64,000 bases of DNA. Origin: Limimaricola cinnabarinus LL-001 (GTDB lineage: Bacteria; Pseudomonadota; Alphaproteobacteria; Rhodobacterales; Rhodobacteraceae). Shown one piece after another: positions 18,267-28,322 of the stretch. The stretch covers positions 1-64,000 of the forward strand of contig NZ_BATB01000004.1 in the NCBI RefSeq assembly GCF_000466965.1. The letters run 5' to 3'. Made by a program: the position numbers and the translations under genes. Each line of letters opens with the position of its first letter. Within the stretch, counting starts at the first letter, position 1. A model generated the notes under the pieces. That model saw only the letters and a list, made by a program, of their open reading frames with translations. It was not told the DNA's origin and searched no databases.

Positions 18267-18360
18267 GTCGTGTCCTCTCAATTGTGAGTTCGTCGTCCAA
18301 CGTGTCATCCGACAACTCCGTTCGACGGCAAGTGATCACATAATCGTGAGGCCAAACAAA

Positions 18361-19586
18361 TCAAGCCGAGATATCAACGCCCAGATGCTTGGCGACAGTG
18401 AAGATGTCCTTGTCGCCCCGACCGCACATGTTCATTACCAAGAGATGGTCGCGCGGTAGATCCGGCGCGATCTTCATGACATGGGCCAATGCGTGAGACG
18501 GCTCCAGCGCCGGGATGATGCCTTCGAGCGCACAAGACAGCTTGAACGCCTCTAGCGCCTCCATGTCAGTGATCGCCACGTATTGCGCGCGGCCGATCTC
18601 ATGCAGCCAGGCATGTTCGGGGCCGATGCCGGGGTAATCGAGCCCGGCCGAGATCGAGTGACCTTCGAGGATCTGGCCGTCATCATCCTGCAGCAGGTAG
18701 GTCTTGTTGCCATGCAGCACACCGGGGCGTCCGCCGGTGAGAGAGGCGCAGTGCTGCATCTTCTGGTCGACGCCCTTACCGCCCGCCTCGACGCCGATGA
18801 TGTTCACCTCGCGGTCGTCAAGAAAAGGAAGAACAGCCCCATCGCATTCGACCCGCCGCCGATCGCGGCGATCAACGTGTCCGGCAGGCGCCCCTCGGCC
18901 TCGTGCATCTGCTCGCGCACCTCCTTGCCGATGATCGACTGGAAGTCGCGCACCATCGCCGGATAGGGGTGCGGGCCCGCGACGGTGCCGATGCAGTAGA
19001 AGGTATCGCGCACATTGGTAACCCAGTCGCGCAGCGCGTCGTTCATCGCGTCCTTGAGGGTGCCGCGCCCGGAGGTGACAGGGATCACGTCCGCACCCAG
19101 AAGCCGCATCCGGAACACGTTGGGCGCCTGCCGCTCCACGTCATGCGCGCCCATGTAGACCACGCATTTCAGGCCGAACTTGGCGCAGACCGTCGCGGTG
19201 GCGACGCCGTGCTGGCCTGCGCCGGTCTCGGCGATGATCCGGGTCTTGCCCATGCGACGGGCGAGGATGATCTGACCCAGCACGTTGTTGATCTTGTGCG
19301 CGCCGGTGTGGTTCAGCTCGTCGCGCTTGAGATAGATCTTGGCGCCGCCCAGATGCTCGGTCAGCCGCTCGGCATAATAGAGCGGGCTCGGGCGACCCAC
19401 ATAATGGGTCCACAGGTCGTTCATCTCGGCCCAGAAGGCGTCGTCGGTCTTGGCCTTCTCATATTCGGCCTCGAGCGACAGGATCAGTGGCATCAACGTC
19501 TCCGAGACGAAGCGGCCTCCGAATTCGCCGAAGCGGCCGCCCTCGTCGGGCCCGGCCATGAAGCTGTTGATGAGATCGTCCGCCAT
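18361..19586 (-). CDS. trpB: Tryptophan synthase beta chain (single apparent frameshift near 18827)
   Basis: Condenses indole with serine to tryptophan using PLP. The N-terminal part has [20 protein letters not shown], the PLP lysine region [33 protein letters not shown] and [13 protein letters not shown]. The C-terminal part has [27 protein letters not shown] and [15 protein letters not shown]. The frames part at GLFF[P][11 protein letters not shown], where CCC has become CC (GGG to GG on the plus strand, about 18827). Restored length is 408 residues, normal. GAGGAGG precedes the ATG. Probably a consensus error. trpF is 0.5 kb upstream. Confidence 0.93.
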
Positions 19587-19654
19587 GCGCTGAGCCTCCT
19601 CGCGTTCGGCGTCCGGACTACCCTTGCCGCGCCGCACGGTAAAGGCCCAAGGCG

Positions 19655-20005
19655 TCAGTCGCGGTCCCGGGGCGCGGCGTGGTTCCTGTCGCGCCAGCGG
19701 CGCAGCATGCCGTCGCTCCAGCGACGGCCCCGGATCAGCGTGGAGTTGACGCCCGGTCGCAGCATCGGCAAATCCACCGCCAGAAGCGCCAGACCGATCG
19801 GCAGCATCCACAGCCCGAAGAGCGGCAGGATCGCGGCGAAACCACCCAGTATCAACAGGATCCCCGCGGGAATGCGAATCCAGCGCGCATGGTCCGCCAT
19901 CAATCGTTCGGTCAGCCCGTGCAAACGTGGCGATCCGCCGGTCATGGCCCGCATCTGCCGGCGCAGCCGGGCCTTCTCACGCTCGTGATCGACGGGTTTG
20001 CTCAT
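19655..20005 (-). CDS. Small membrane protein with PGPGW-type transmembrane region
   Basis: A 116-residue protein with a charged N-terminus ([20 protein letters not shown]) and two close hydrophobic segments ([20 protein letters not shown] and [18 protein letters not shown]), followed by a basic tail. This matches small alphaproteobacterial inner-membrane proteins found next to trpB and sometimes mislabelled 'tryptophan synthase subunit beta like'. No catalytic motif is seen. The ATG at 20003-20005 is preferred to the one three codons upstream. It sits between trpF and trpB on the same strand. Confidence 0.7.
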   Translation of the reverse strand: MSKPVDHEREKARLRRQMRAMTGGSPRLHGLTERLMADHARWIRIPAGILLILGGFAAILPLFGLWMLPIGLALLAVDLPMLRPGVNSTLIRGRRWSDGMLRRWRDRNHAAPRDRD

Positions 20006-20059
20006 GGATGGCATGTAGGGCAGCCGACAGGCCGGGGCAATCGCCCAAATTGATGCCCC

Positions 20060-20698
20060 TCAGAGGCCTGCGGCGTCGAGAAAGGCGCGAATGCGGACCT
20101 CATCCTTCACACCCGGCGCGCGTTCCACGCCCGAAGATACGTCGACCTGCCGCGCGCCGGTTCGGGCCACCGCTTCGGCGAGGTTGTCGGGCGTGAGACC
20201 GCCCGCCAACATCCACGGCACCGGCCAGCGCCGTCCCGCGATCAGCCGCCAGTCGAAGGCCAGCCCATTGCCGCCCGGAAGCGGGGCACCTTTGGGTGCC
20301 TTGGCGTCGACAAGGATCTGGTCGGCCACGGCGGCATAGGCATTAAGCGCGGGCAGATCGGCCTCGGAGGCCACGCCCACTGCCTTCATCACCGGCAGGC
20401 CGTAACGCGCACGGACCTCGGCCACGCGCTCGGGTGTCTCGTGGCCATGAAGCTGCAGCATGTCGAGCGGCACCCGTGCCACGATCTCGTCGAGTGTGGC
20501 GTCGTCGGCATCCACCACCAGCGCCACCTTGGCGATGCCCGGCGGCACATCGACGGCGAGCGCGGCGGCCTGCTCGACCGTCACCGCGCGTGGGGATTTC
20601 GCAAAGAACACGAAACCCACATAGCGCGCGCCCGCCGCCATGGCGGCGTCGAGGCCTGCCCTGTCGGACAGGCCGCAGATCTTGACGGAGACAGGCAC
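20060..20698 (-). CDS. trpF: Phosphoribosylanthranilate isomerase
   Basis: Third step of tryptophan synthesis (Amadori rearrangement of phosphoribosylanthranilate to CdRP). Beta/alpha-barrel with catalytic Cys in [10 protein letters not shown] near the start, [62 protein letters not shown] (phosphate site) and catalytic Asp in [15 protein letters not shown]. The start is the GTG at 20696-20698, 2 bp after the lapA stop; 212 residues is typical. The reading frame stays open far upstream but that extension is low-complexity and overlaps lapA and ihfB. Confidence 0.94.
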   Translation of the reverse strand: MPVSVKICGLSDRAGLDAAMAAGARYVGFVFFAKSPRAVTVEQAAALAVDVPPGIAKVALVVDADDATLDEIVARVPLDMLQLHGHETPERVAEVRARYGLPVMKAVGVASEADLPALNAYAAVADQILVDAKAPKGAPLPGGNGLAFDWRLIAGRRWPVPWMLAGGLTPDNLAEAVARTGARQVDVSSGVERAPGVKDEVRIRAFLDAAGL

Positions 20699-20700
20699 GG

Positions 20701-21066
20701 TCAGGCGCGCGCGGGCACGGCCGGCGCATCGACGAGGGCCAGCACGTCGTCCTCGCCCTCGTGCTTCTCGTGGCGAAGGCGGTCCACCTCGCGCTCGAGC
20801 CGGTTCACCTCGCGGGCGCGCTTGCGGGCCTCGGCGCGGTGCTTGTGCTCGCGCAGCCACTCCCACAGGAAGCCGATCAGGAGGCCGAGCGCCACGCCGA
20901 TCAGGATGACGGCATAGAGCGGCATGTCGACATCGGGCGAGACGCCGAACAGGCCGCTGAGCCCCTCGGGCAGTACGCGCAGCGTGACGACGCCGCGATT
21001 GGCGAGGCCGAGGATGACGAGACAGATGGCGACGATGCCCCAAAAGGCGGTGCGGAGAGCTCTCAT
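20701..21066 (-). CDS. lapA: LapA/DUF1049 family membrane protein
   Basis: A 121-residue inner-membrane protein with two transmembrane segments (residues ~7-24 [19 protein letters not shown] and ~50-70 [20 protein letters not shown]) followed by a basic coiled coil ([20 protein letters not shown]). The layout is that of lipopolysaccharide assembly protein A. Its place between ihfB and trpF is conserved in Rhodobacteraceae. In enterobacteria LapA helps control LpxC turnover; that role here is assumed, not shown. Confidence 0.82.
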   Translation of the reverse strand: MRALRTAFWGIVAICLVILGLANRGVVTLRVLPEGLSGLFGVSPDVDMPLYAVILIGVALGLLIGFLWEWLREHKHRAEARKRAREVNRLEREVDRLRHEKHEGEDDVLALVDAPAVPARA

Positions 21067-21075
21067 GTCTTGGTT

Positions 21076-21357
21076 CTATTTCCCATTGAGCCGGTCGCGC
21101 AACAGCTTGCCGGTCTTGAAGAAGGGGACGTGTTTCTCGTCGACCTCGACCGCCTCGCCTGTGCGGGGATTGCGGCCGAGACGCTGGTCGCGCTTCTTGA
21201 CCGAAAAGGCCCCGAAGCCGCGCAATTCGACGCGGTTGCCCTCGGCCATGGCCTGGGTGATCCGGTCGAAGATGGTGTTCACGATCTTTTCCACGTCGCG
21301 TTGATAGAGATGCGGGTTCTCGTCCGCGATCTTCTGGATCAGTTCGGATCGAATCAT
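21076..21357 (-). CDS. ihfB: Integration host factor beta subunit
   Basis: A 93-residue DNA-bending protein of the HU/IHF family: [60 protein letters not shown] and [20 protein letters not shown]. The RNPRTG arm with the intercalating proline is intact. The ATG at 21355-21357 is chosen; the upstream in-frame start adds residues (MSAGQGGAH) not in the family. It follows rpsA, as usual in proteobacteria, but a terminator and its own promoter candidate separate them here. Confidence 0.96.
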   Translation of the reverse strand: MIRSELIQKIADENPHLYQRDVEKIVNTIFDRITQAMAEGNRVELRGFGAFSVKKRDQRLGRNPRTGEAVEVDEKHVPFFKTGKLLRDRLNGK

Positions 21358-21420
21358 GTGCGCCCCCCCTTGCCCGGCCGACACCCCGGAGGCGGGGTGT
21401 CACGGACCTGTGACAGGAAG

Positions 21421-21449
21421 ACTATAGGACGTTCACGGGTTCCGATAAA
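21421..21449 (-). promoter_or_regulatory. Candidate promoter of ihfB
   Basis: Minus-strand -10 TATAGT at 21421-21426, 17 bp downstream of a weak -35 TTTATC at 21444-21449. The implied start lies about 57 nt upstream of the ihfB ATG. The -35 is poor, so this is tentative. Confidence 0.35.
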
Positions 21450-21493
21450 TAGTGCAGTCAAATCAAGGGGACTGTTTTCGCGATCCGTTCACG

Positions 21494-21529
21494 AAAAGGC
21501 CCCGCCGTCCGTTTCCGGACGACGAGGCC
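21494..21529 (-). terminator. Rho-independent terminator after rpsA
   Basis: 14-bp stem with two mismatches (GGCCTCGTCGTCCG / CGGACGGCGGGGCC) around a GAAA loop, followed by TTTT on the minus strand, 37 bp after the rpsA stop. A second GC-only hairpin (GGGGCC...GGCCCC, 21541-21558) precedes it. Confidence 0.82.
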
Positions 21530-21566
21530 GATCTTGTGGCCGGGGCCCCGAGAGGCCCCGACGGGC

Positions 21567-23246
21567 TCAGCGGTCGCCCTTGAGGGCAGCGCCGAGGATG
21601 TCGCCCAGCGAGGCGCCCGAATCGGAGGAACCGTACTGCTCGACCGCTTCCTTCTCTTCGGCGATCTCGCGCGCCTTGATCGACAGGCCCAGCTTGCGGG
21701 TCTTGCTGTCGACATTGGTCACGCGCACGTCGATCTTGTCGCCGACGCCGAAGCGCTCGGGGCGCTGCTCGGCACGGTCGCGCGACAGGTCCGAGCGACG
21801 GATGAAGGACTTCATGCCCTCATAGGTCACCTCGATGCCGCCGTCTTCGATCTTGGTCACCTCGACGGTGATGATCGAGCCGCGCTTCACGCCGCCGATG
21901 GCATCCGCGAACGGGTCGCCGTCCATCGCCTTGATGGAGAGCGAGATGCGCTCCTTCTCGATGTCGACCTCGGTGACCTTGGCCTTCACGACGTCGCCCT
22001 TGCGGAAGTCGCCGATCACGTCCTCGCCACGACCTTCCCAAGTCAGGTCGGACAGGTGGACCATGCCGTCGATGTCGCCCGGAAGGCCGACGAACAGGCC
22101 GAACTCGGTGATGTTCTTCACCTCGCCCTCGACCTCGGTGCCCTCGGGATGGGTCTCGGCGAAGACTTCCCACGGGTTGCGCTGGGTCTGCTTCAGGCCG
22201 AGCGAGACGCGGCGCTTGGCGCTGTCGATCTCGAGCACCATCACTTCCACTTCCTGCGAAGTGGAAACGATCTTGCCGGGGTGCACGTTCTTCTTGGTCC
22301 AGCTCATCTCGGAGACGTGGACCAGACCCTCGACACCCGGCTCCAGCTCCACGAAGGCGCCGTAATCGGTGATGTTGGTCACGCGGCCGGTGTGCACGCT
22401 CTCGATCGGGAACTTGCCCTCGACCGAATCCCACGGATCGTCCTGCAGCTGCTTCATGCCGAGGCTGATGCGGTGGGTTTCCTTGTTGATTTTGATGACT
22501 TGGACCTTGACGGTCTCGCCGATCGCCAGGATCTCGGACGGGTGGTTCACGCGGCGCCACGCCATGTCGGTGACGTGAAGCAGGCCGTCGACGCCGCCCA
22601 GATCAACGAACGCACCGTATTCGGTGATGTTCTTGACCACGCCGTCGACCGTCTGGCCTTCGTGCAGGTTGGCGATGACCTCGGCGCGCTGCTCGGCGCG
22701 GCTCTCTTCGAGGATCGCGCGACGCGACACCACGATGTTGCCCCGGCGACGGTCCATCTTGAGGATCTGGAACGGCTGCTTGAGACCCATGAGCGGGCCG
22801 GCGTCGCGCACGGGACGCACGTCGACCTGGGAGCCCGGCAGGAAGGCCACGGCGCCGCCGAGATCGACGGTAAAGCCGCCCTTGACGCGACCGAAGATGG
22901 CGCCCTCGACGCGCTCCTCGTCGGCATAGGCCTTCTCGAGGCGGTCCCAGGCTTCTTCGCGGCGGGCCATCTCACGGCTGATGACGGCTTCGCCACGGGC
23001 GTTTTCGACCTGGCGCAGGAAGACCTCGACCTCGTCACCGGGCTTGAGGTCCGGCTGCTCGCCGGGGTTCGCGAATTCCTTGAGATCGATGCGGCCTTCC
23101 ATCTTGTAGCCGACATCGATGATGGCCTGGCCCGCCTCGATGGCGAGAACGCGGCCCTTGACGACGCTGCCTTCGGACGGCGTGTCGATTTCGAAGCTTT
23201 CGTTCAGGAGGGCTTCGAATTCCTCCATGGATGCTTTAGCGCACAT
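21567..23246 (-). CDS. rpsA: 30S ribosomal protein S1
   Basis: A 559-residue S1 with six S1/OB repeats, visible as recurring units such as GRVLAIEAGQAIIDVGYKME, GRVKGGFTVDLGGAVAFLPG, VKNITEYGAFVDLGGVDGLL, VTNITDYGAFVELEPGVEGL, VKNITEFGLFVGLPGDIDGM and VTKIEDGGIEVTYEGM. It binds mRNA and brings it to the 30S subunit. The ATG at 23244-23246 gives MCAKASMEEFEALLNESFEI, the family start. A roughly 160-nt leader follows a good promoter candidate; the long leader may allow S1 autoregulation (known in other bacteria, inferred here). The usual neighbour cmk is separated from it by a PAP2 gene. Confidence 0.97.
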   Translation of the reverse strand: MCAKASMEEFEALLNESFEIDTPSEGSVVKGRVLAIEAGQAIIDVGYKMEGRIDLKEFANPGEQPDLKPGDEVEVFLRQVENARGEAVISREMARREEAWDRLEKAYADEERVEGAIFGRVKGGFTVDLGGAVAFLPGSQVDVRPVRDAGPLMGLKQPFQILKMDRRRGNIVVSRRAILEESRAEQRAEVIANLHEGQTVDGVVKNITEYGAFVDLGGVDGLLHVTDMAWRRVNHPSEILAIGETVKVQVIKINKETHRISLGMKQLQDDPWDSVEGKFPIESVHTGRVTNITDYGAFVELEPGVEGLVHVSEMSWTKKNVHPGKIVSTSQEVEVMVLEIDSAKRRVSLGLKQTQRNPWEVFAETHPEGTEVEGEVKNITEFGLFVGLPGDIDGMVHLSDLTWEGRGEDVIGDFRKGDVVKAKVTEVDIEKERISLSIKAMDGDPFADAIGGVKRGSIITVEVTKIEDGGIEVTYEGMKSFIRRSDLSRDRAEQRPERFGVGDKIDVRVTNVDSKTRKLGLSIKAREIAEEKEAVEQYGSSDSGASLGDILGAALKGDR

Positions 23247-23413
23247 GCGGTCAGTTTTTCCTTTGTAAGTCGCTATACGGGCCAGGCGGTTGTCTCCGCC
23301 GGTCTTTGGATTACGATTTGCCCCGGAAACGTTCCAACGCGACGAGGGCCGGAGTTCCGACCCTGCCGATCCTGCTCGTACGCGCATGGCGTACCGTTCC
23401 CTTGACGCTCGCG

Positions 23414-23442
23414 TCTATAGTCCGATCCAGCGCGCTGATCAA
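23414..23442 (-). promoter_or_regulatory. Candidate sigma-70 promoter of rpsA
   Basis: Minus-strand -35 TTGATC (23437-23442), exactly 17 bp, then -10 TATAGA (23414-23419). The predicted start near 23406 leaves a ~160-nt untranslated leader before rpsA. The rest of 23247-23520 shows no gene. Confidence 0.5.
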
Positions 23443-23520
23443 GCAGCACGGCCACACTCGCGCCCGCAGTTGCGGCCCAGGCCCCTGCCGCCATTGTCCC
23501 GACCGCGCCACATCGGCCCT

Positions 23521-24232
23521 ATGGGGAGCACGACCGACGGAGGCCCGGTGGATCTCGACATACTTCTCGCCCTGAACGGGTTCGCCGGGCGCGGTGATGT
23601 GCTCGATGCGCTGCTCGTCCAGCTTTCGGCCAGCCCGGTGTTCAAGGGCATCCCGCTGATGATGCTGGTCTGGGGGCTGTGGATGGTGCCGCATGCGCAT
23701 GTCGCGCGCGCCGTGCGGGTCTTGCCGCGACATTGGTCACGGCGGTGCTGGCGCTGGCGGCGGGGCGGGTCCTGTCGATGTCCCTGCCTACCGGGCGCGA
23801 CCGATCCACGATCCGGACCTGCCGCTGCGCCTTGCCGACACGATCGATCACGACACCCTGAACGGCTGGTCCTCGATGCCGAGCGATCACGCGGTGCTGT
23901 TCGTGGCGCTGGCCACCGGCATCCTGCTGATCGACCGGCGCTGGGGGCTCGTGGCGCTGGCGCATGCGGGCGTCGTCATCGCGCTGCCACGCGTGATCTT
24001 GGGCTTTCACTGGCCCAGCGACATCCTCGTGGGCGGCCTGATTGGCGCGGGCCTCGCGCTTGCGGCGGTGCCCTTGCTGCGGCGCCTCCTGCTGGACACC
24101 GGCCTTCTGGACTGGCTCGAGGCACGGCCGGGTCTCAGCTATCCGCTGATGTTCCTCGTCACCCACCAGCTCGGGACGATGTTCACCTCGACCCGCACCC
24201 TGCTCGCCGTGCTGCGCGACGTGATGTCCTAG
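23521..24232 (+). pseudogene. PAP2 family phosphatase, membrane protein (two apparent frameshifts, near 23706 and 23787)
   Basis: A type-2 phosphatidic-acid-phosphatase-like membrane protein. Frame 1 gives VDLDILLALNGFAGRGDVLD and FKGIPLMMLVWGLWMV. Frame 2 gives RRAGLAATLVTAVLALAAGR and VLSMSLP. Frame 3 gives YRARPIHDPDLPLRLADTID, the PAP2 motif GWSSMPSDHAVLFVALATGI, then IALPRVILGFHWPSDILVGG with catalytic His and LSYPLMFLVTHQLGTMF. The second break is CCC to CC near 23787. Catalytic residues are intact, so the gene may be functional if the breaks are errors. The start is uncertain (ATG 23521 or GTG 23548, the latter with GGAGG). Its stop overlaps the convergent cmk stop. Confidence 0.78.
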
Positions 24233-24840
24233 CGCCCCAGTGCCGCGGCCACGCGCGCCACGGCGGCCGAGACTGCTTGCGCGGCGTCCAGATCCGAGGT
24301 GTCGAGCAGGAACGCGTCCTCGGCGGGCCGCAACGGCGCCGCGGCGCGCTCCGAATCCCGCGCATCGCGGGCCTTCACATCCGCCAGCACGCTGTCGAAG
24401 CTGGCATCATGACCGGCCTCCAGCAATTCCGCGAGCCTTCGCCCGGCGCGGGCTTCGGCGCTGGCGGTGACAAAGAGCTTCACTTCGGCACTCGGACAGA
24501 TCACCGTGCCGATGTCACGCCCGTCAAGCACCGCGCCCCCTTCGCGCCGCGCGAAACCGCGCTGAAACTCGAGCAGCGCCGCGCGGACCTGCGGGATCAC
24601 CGCGACCTCGCTGGCCGCCCGGGCGACCTCGGGGCTTCTGAGGCCCGGCTGCTCCAGAGCCTCGGGCGCCAGCCCGCGCGCCGCCGCGACCGGTTCGGAG
24701 CCTTTCAGGACCAAAGCGCCGACGGCCCGGTACAACAGCCCCGTGTCGAGATGCGCAAAGCCGAAATGCGCGGCGACGGCGCGGCCCACCGTCCCCTTGC
24801 CCGCCGCGGCCGGGCCGTCGATGGCGACCGTGAAGATCAT
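24229..24840 (-). CDS. cmk: (d)CMP kinase
   Basis: Phosphorylates CMP/dCMP with ATP. A 203-residue NMP-kinase fold: P-loop [18 protein letters not shown] at residues 6-23, [17 protein letters not shown]-binding [20 protein letters not shown], the lid region [20 protein letters not shown] and [11 protein letters not shown]. The ATG overlaps the aroA stop by 4 bp, so the two are translationally coupled. The stop codon (24229-24231) overlaps that of the convergent PAP2 gene. Confidence 0.95.
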   Translation of the reverse strand: MIFTVAIDGPAAAGKGTVGRAVAAHFGFAHLDTGLLYRAVGALVLKGSEPVAAARGLAPEALEQPGLRSPEVARAASEVAVIPQVRAALLEFQRGFARREGGAVLDGRDIGTVICPSAEVKLFVTASAEARAGRRLAELLEAGHDASFDSVLADVKARDARDSERAAAPLRPAEDAFLLDTSDLDAAQAVSAAVARVAAALGR

Positions 24841-26183
24841 GCCCGCCTCACATCGGCGCCGAGACCCGTCATCAGCGGCTCGAACACCGGAAAGGAGGTC
24901 GCGATCGGCCCGCCATCATCGACGCGCATGGGCTCGTTGCTGGCCAGCCCCATCACGAGGAAGGACATGGCGATGCGGTGGTCGAGACGACTCTCGACCG
25001 TGACGCCGCCCGGCACCTCTCCATGGCCGCGACCATGGACGATCCACCAATCCTCGCCTTCCTCGACCTCGACGCCCGCGGCGCGCAGCCCTTGGGCCAT
25101 GGCATCGATCCGGTCGCTCTCCTTCACGCGGAGCTCCTTGACGCTGCGCATCACGGTCGGGCCTTGGGCAAACGCCGCGACGACCGAGAGCACCGGATAT
25201 TCGTCGATCATCGATGCGGCGCGGGCAGGCGGCACCTCGATGCCCTTCATGTTCGGGGAGAACCTTGCCCGCAGGTCGGCCACCGGCTCGCCCCCCTCCT
25301 CGCGCGGGTTCTCGTAAACGAGATCCGCGCCCATCTCCCGCAGCGTCTCGAACAGCCCGGCTCGGGTCGGGTTGAGGCCGATATTCGGGACCAGCACGTC
25401 CGAGCCCTCGGCGATCAGCGCGGCGCAGACCGGGAAGGCCGCGGAGCTGGGGTCGCGCGGCACCACGATGTGCTGCGGGGTCAGCTCGGGCTGACCGGTG
25501 AGCGTGATCACCCGCCCCTCATCGGTCTCCTCGACCGTCAGCTCCGCGCCAAAGCCTGCGAGCATCCGCTCGGTGTGGTCGCGGGTGGCCTCCTTCTCGA
25601 TCACCACGGTTTTGCCGGGAGCGTTGAGCCCCGCCAGCAGCACCGCCGATTTCACCTGCGCCGACGGCACCGGCACGGTGTAGCGCACCGGCATGGGATC
25701 GGCCGCGCCGGTGATCGTCATCGGCAACCGCCCGCCCTCGCGCCCTTCTGCGCGCGCGCCGAACAGGGCCAGCGGATCGGTGACGCGCCCCATCGGGCGC
25801 GAGCAGAGCGAGGCGTCGCCAGTGAAGGTCACGGTGATCGGCGTGGTGGCCATCGCCCCCATGATCAGCCGCACGCCGGTGCCGGAATTGCCGCAATCGA
25901 TCACGCCCTCAGGCTCGGCAAAACCGCCGACGCCTGCACCGTGCACCGACCAACGGCCCTCGCCGTGATCCGTGACCTCGGCCCCGAAGGCGCGCATCGC
26001 CTTGGCCGTGTCCAGCACGTCCTGCCCTTCAAGCAGCCCCTCGATCACCGTTTCGCCCACCGAGAGCGCGCCGAGGATTAGGCTGCGGTGGCTGATCGAC
26101 TTGTCGCCGGGCACATGCGCCTCACCGCTAAGCGCGGGCCCGCGTTGGGACATCATCGGGATCGGATCGCCATGGCCGGACAT
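24837..26183 (-). CDS. aroA: 3-phosphoshikimate 1-carboxyvinyltransferase (EPSP synthase)
   Basis: Sixth step of the shikimate pathway, the target of glyphosate. A 448-residue enzyme with [99 protein letters not shown] and [15 protein letters not shown]. The PMGRVTDPL and IATSFPVF motifs resemble the class II, alphaproteobacterial enzymes. Whether the GNSGTG loop confers tolerance cannot be decided; class II CP4 has GNAATG there. The ATG at 26181-26183 is a plausible start. aroA-cmk form one unit. Confidence 0.94.
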   Translation of the reverse strand: MSGHGDPIPMMSQRGPALSGEAHVPGDKSISHRSLILGALSVGETVIEGLLEGQDVLDTAKAMRAFGAEVTDHGEGRWSVHGAGVGGFAEPEGVIDCGNSGTGVRLIMGAMATTPITVTFTGDASLCSRPMGRVTDPLALFGARAEGREGGRLPMTITGAADPMPVRYTVPVPSAQVKSAVLLAGLNAPGKTVVIEKEATRDHTERMLAGFGAELTVEETDEGRVITLTGQPELTPQHIVVPRDPSSAAFPVCAALIAEGSDVLVPNIGLNPTRAGLFETLREMGADLVYENPREEGGEPVADLRARFSPNMKGIEVPPARAASMIDEYPVLSVVAAFAQGPTVMRSVKELRVKESDRIDAMAQGLRAAGVEVEEGEDWWIVHGRGHGEVPGGVTVESRLDHRIAMSFLVMGLASNEPMRVDDGGPIATSFPVFEPLMTGLGADVRRA

Positions 26184-26249
26184 CGGGGCACCTCGTGAAT
26201 TGATCGCCTCGTTCCTAGACCGGCCTCGGGACATGGTCCACGCCCCGGG

Positions 26250-26292
26250 CCACTTTACTCCCGAAATACTCTCCCGCCGGAGGCTCCCGCCC
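26250..26292 (-). terminator. Weak hairpin region after trmB
   Basis: Directly after the trmB stop the minus strand reads GGGCGGGAGCCTCCGGCGGG, then AGAGTATTTCGGGAGTAAAG. The CTCC-GGCG-GGAG hairpin followed by AGTATTT looks like the short element that ends many Rhodobacteraceae genes (recollection). Terminator strength is unclear. Confidence 0.4.
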
Positions 26293-26997
26293 TCAGGGTT
26301 TGCGGAAGGTCAGGTAATGCGGGCGCCGGCCCTCGCGCAGGGCCTTCTGCTCGTAGCGTGTCGAAGGCCAGTCGACCCAGGCCCGATCGTCGGAATGATC
26401 GATGCGTTCGAAACCCGCGACCGGCACCTCCTCGAGCGTCTGGCGCACATAATCGGGGATATCCGTCGCCACCCGGAACTCGGCACCGGGTCTGAGCACA
26501 TGCAAAAGCGGCACGAGATGCTCCTGCGTCACGAAGCGCCGCCGGTGATGCCGCGCCTTGGGCCATGGATCGGGATAGTTGAGAAACGCCTTCTCGACGC
26601 TGCCCTCGGGCAGCACGTCGAACAGGTCGCGCACGTCGCCCGGATGCGCCGAGATGTTGTCCACGCCCGCATCGCGGATCTTGCCCAAAAGCATCGCCAC
26701 GCCGTTGATGAACGGCTCGGCACCGATGATCGCCACCTGCGGATATGTCTTGGCCATGTGCACAAGGTGCTCGCCGCCGCCAAAGCCGATCTCGACCCAG
26801 ATCGGCCGTTCGCCAAAGCGGGCCGCGAGGTCGAGGGGCGCGCGCTCGGGGTTCACGTCCCAGCCGACGGGACCGGGTGAGAGCGCGTCGAGATCGTGCT
26901 CGAGATGGTCCTTCTGCGTCGGGCGCAGGGTTTTGCCGCGAATCCGGCCATAGAAGTTGCGCCATGGGGCGCCCGAGGAATGCGAGCCTTTTGTCAT
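26293..26997 (-). CDS. trmB: tRNA (guanine-N7-)-methyltransferase
   Basis: Makes m7G46 in tRNA using SAM. A 234-residue enzyme with the SAM-binding [33 protein letters not shown] and the family signature [19 protein letters not shown], then [15 protein letters not shown] and the tail [20 protein letters not shown]. The ATG at 26995-26997 begins [19 protein letters not shown], the usual alphaproteobacterial start; upstream in-frame sequence is not conserved in character. It lies downstream of metK, which supplies its cofactor, with a 136-bp gap. Confidence 0.94.
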   Translation of the reverse strand: MTKGSHSSGAPWRNFYGRIRGKTLRPTQKDHLEHDLDALSPGPVGWDVNPERAPLDLAARFGERPIWVEIGFGGGEHLVHMAKTYPQVAIIGAEPFINGVAMLLGKIRDAGVDNISAHPGDVRDLFDVLPEGSVEKAFLNYPDPWPKARHHRRRFVTQEHLVPLLHVLRPGAEFRVATDIPDYVRQTLEEVPVAGFERIDHSDDRAWVDWPSTRYEQKALREGRRPHYLTFRKP

Positions 26998-27087
26998 GGC
27001 GCGCGGGTTAGCGCGGGTCGGACGCGCGCGCAACAGGACTTGGCAGCACGTGGAGGCCTGTGCCGGTCGCCATGCGTACTTGAAGAG

Positions 27088-27122
27088 CGAAGTGGCAAGG
27101 CCGCCCGATCCCCGCCACTTCG
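27088..27122. repeat. Inverted repeat between metK and trmB
   Basis: CGAAGTGGC ... GCCACTTCG, a perfect 9-bp inverted repeat with a 17-nt loop, 12 bp beyond the metK stop. It has no T-run, so it is either a Rho-type/weak terminator for metK or a processing site. Confidence 0.5.
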
Positions 27123-27133
27123 AGCCCTCGGGT

Positions 27134-28315
27134 TCAGAGGCCGCGCTTGAGCGCTTCGGCCAGATCCGTGCGCTCCCACGAAAAGCCGCCATCGCCTTCG
27201 GGGGCGCGGCCGAAATGGCCGTAGGCCGCCGTGCGCTGATAGATCGGGCGGTTCAAGCCGAGCTGCGTCCGGATGCCGCGCGGGGTAAGGTCCATGGCCT
27301 GCGCCACGGCGCGTTCGATCTCGGCGTTCGAGACCACGCCGGTGCCATGGGTATCGGCATAGATCGACAGCGGCCGCGCCACACCGATCGCGTAGGACAG
27401 TTGGATCGTGCAGCGGTCGGCGAGACCAGCGGCGACCACGTTCTTGGCGAGATAGCGCGCGGCGTAGGCGGCAGAACGGTCGACCTTGGTCGGGTCCTTG
27501 CCCGAGAAGGCACCGCCGCCATGCGGCGCGGCGCCGCCATAGGTGTCGACGATGATCTTGCGGCCCGTGAGGCCGGCGTCGCCGTCCGGTCCGCCGATCA
27601 CGAAACGACCGGTGGGGTTCACCCACCATTCCGTCTCGGGCGTGATCCAGCCCTCGGGGAGAACCTCGCGGATATAGGGCTCGACGATGGCCCGGATGTC
27701 GGCGCTGGTCTGGCCTTCGTCCGAATGCTGGGTCGACAGCACGATCGACGTGGCCGCGACCGGCATGCCGTTTTCGTAGCGCAGGGAGATCTGGCTCTTG
27801 GCATCGGGGCGCAGCGTCGGCTCGGCCCCGGACTTTCGGGCCTCTGCAAGGCGTTTGAGCACCCGGTGCGCGTAGTGGATCGGCGCGGGCATCAGCTCGG
27901 GCGTCTCGCGGCAGGCATAACCGAACATGATGCCTTGATCGCCCGCGCCCTCTTCCTTGCCATCGGTGGCGTCCACGCCTTGGGCGATATGCGCCGACTG
28001 CGCGTGCAGCAGGTTCGTCACCTCGACGTCGCGGTGGTGGAACGCCTCCTGCTCATAGCCGATGTCGCGGATGCACTCGCGCACGATCCCCTCGACCCCG
28101 CTCAGGATCTCGGACAGGCGATCCCGGTCCTTGAGGCCGATCTCGCCACCGACCACGACACGGTTGGTCGTGGCGAAGGTCTCGCAGGCGACGCGGGCCT
28201 CGGGCTCCTCGATCAGCAGCGCGTCGAGCACGGCGTCGGAAATGCGATCGCAGACCTTGTCGGGATGCCCTTCGGACACCGATTCGGAGGTGAAGATGTA
28301 ATTCTGGCGGGACAT
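27134..28315 (-). CDS. metK: S-adenosylmethionine synthetase
   Basis: Makes SAM from methionine and ATP. A 393-residue enzyme: [20 protein letters not shown], the [20 protein letters not shown] hexa/nonapeptide region, KTVVL-type ATP loop replaced here by [33 protein letters not shown] and [20 protein letters not shown]. The ATG at 28313-28315 (MSRQNYIF) is preferred to one five codons upstream because GGAG stands 9 bp before it and forms part of the SAM/SAH riboswitch. Expression is thus expected to fall at high SAM/SAH by masking of the ribosome site. Confidence 0.96.
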   Translation of the reverse strand: MSRQNYIFTSESVSEGHPDKVCDRISDAVLDALLIEEPEARVACETFATTNRVVVGGEIGLKDRDRLSEILSGVEGIVRECIRDIGYEQEAFHHRDVEVTNLLHAQSAHIAQGVDATDGKEEGAGDQGIMFGYACRETPELMPAPIHYAHRVLKRLAEARKSGAEPTLRPDAKSQISLRYENGMPVAATSIVLSTQHSDEGQTSADIRAIVEPYIREVLPEGWITPETEWWVNPTGRFVIGGPDGDAGLTGRKIIVDTYGGAAPHGGGAFSGKDPTKVDRSAAYAARYLAKNVVAAGLADRCTIQLSYAIGVARPLSIYADTHGTGVVSNAEIERAVAQAMDLTPRGIRTQLGLNRPIYQRTAAYGHFGRAPEGDGGFSWERTDLAEALKRGL

Positions 28316-28322
28316 GGGGAGG

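Noticed and set aside
21534-23405. 623-codon plus-strand frame over rpsA
   Set aside because: It is the antisense shadow of S1. High-GC codon bias leaves long open antisense frames; its protein is His/Asp/Leu-rich with no family.
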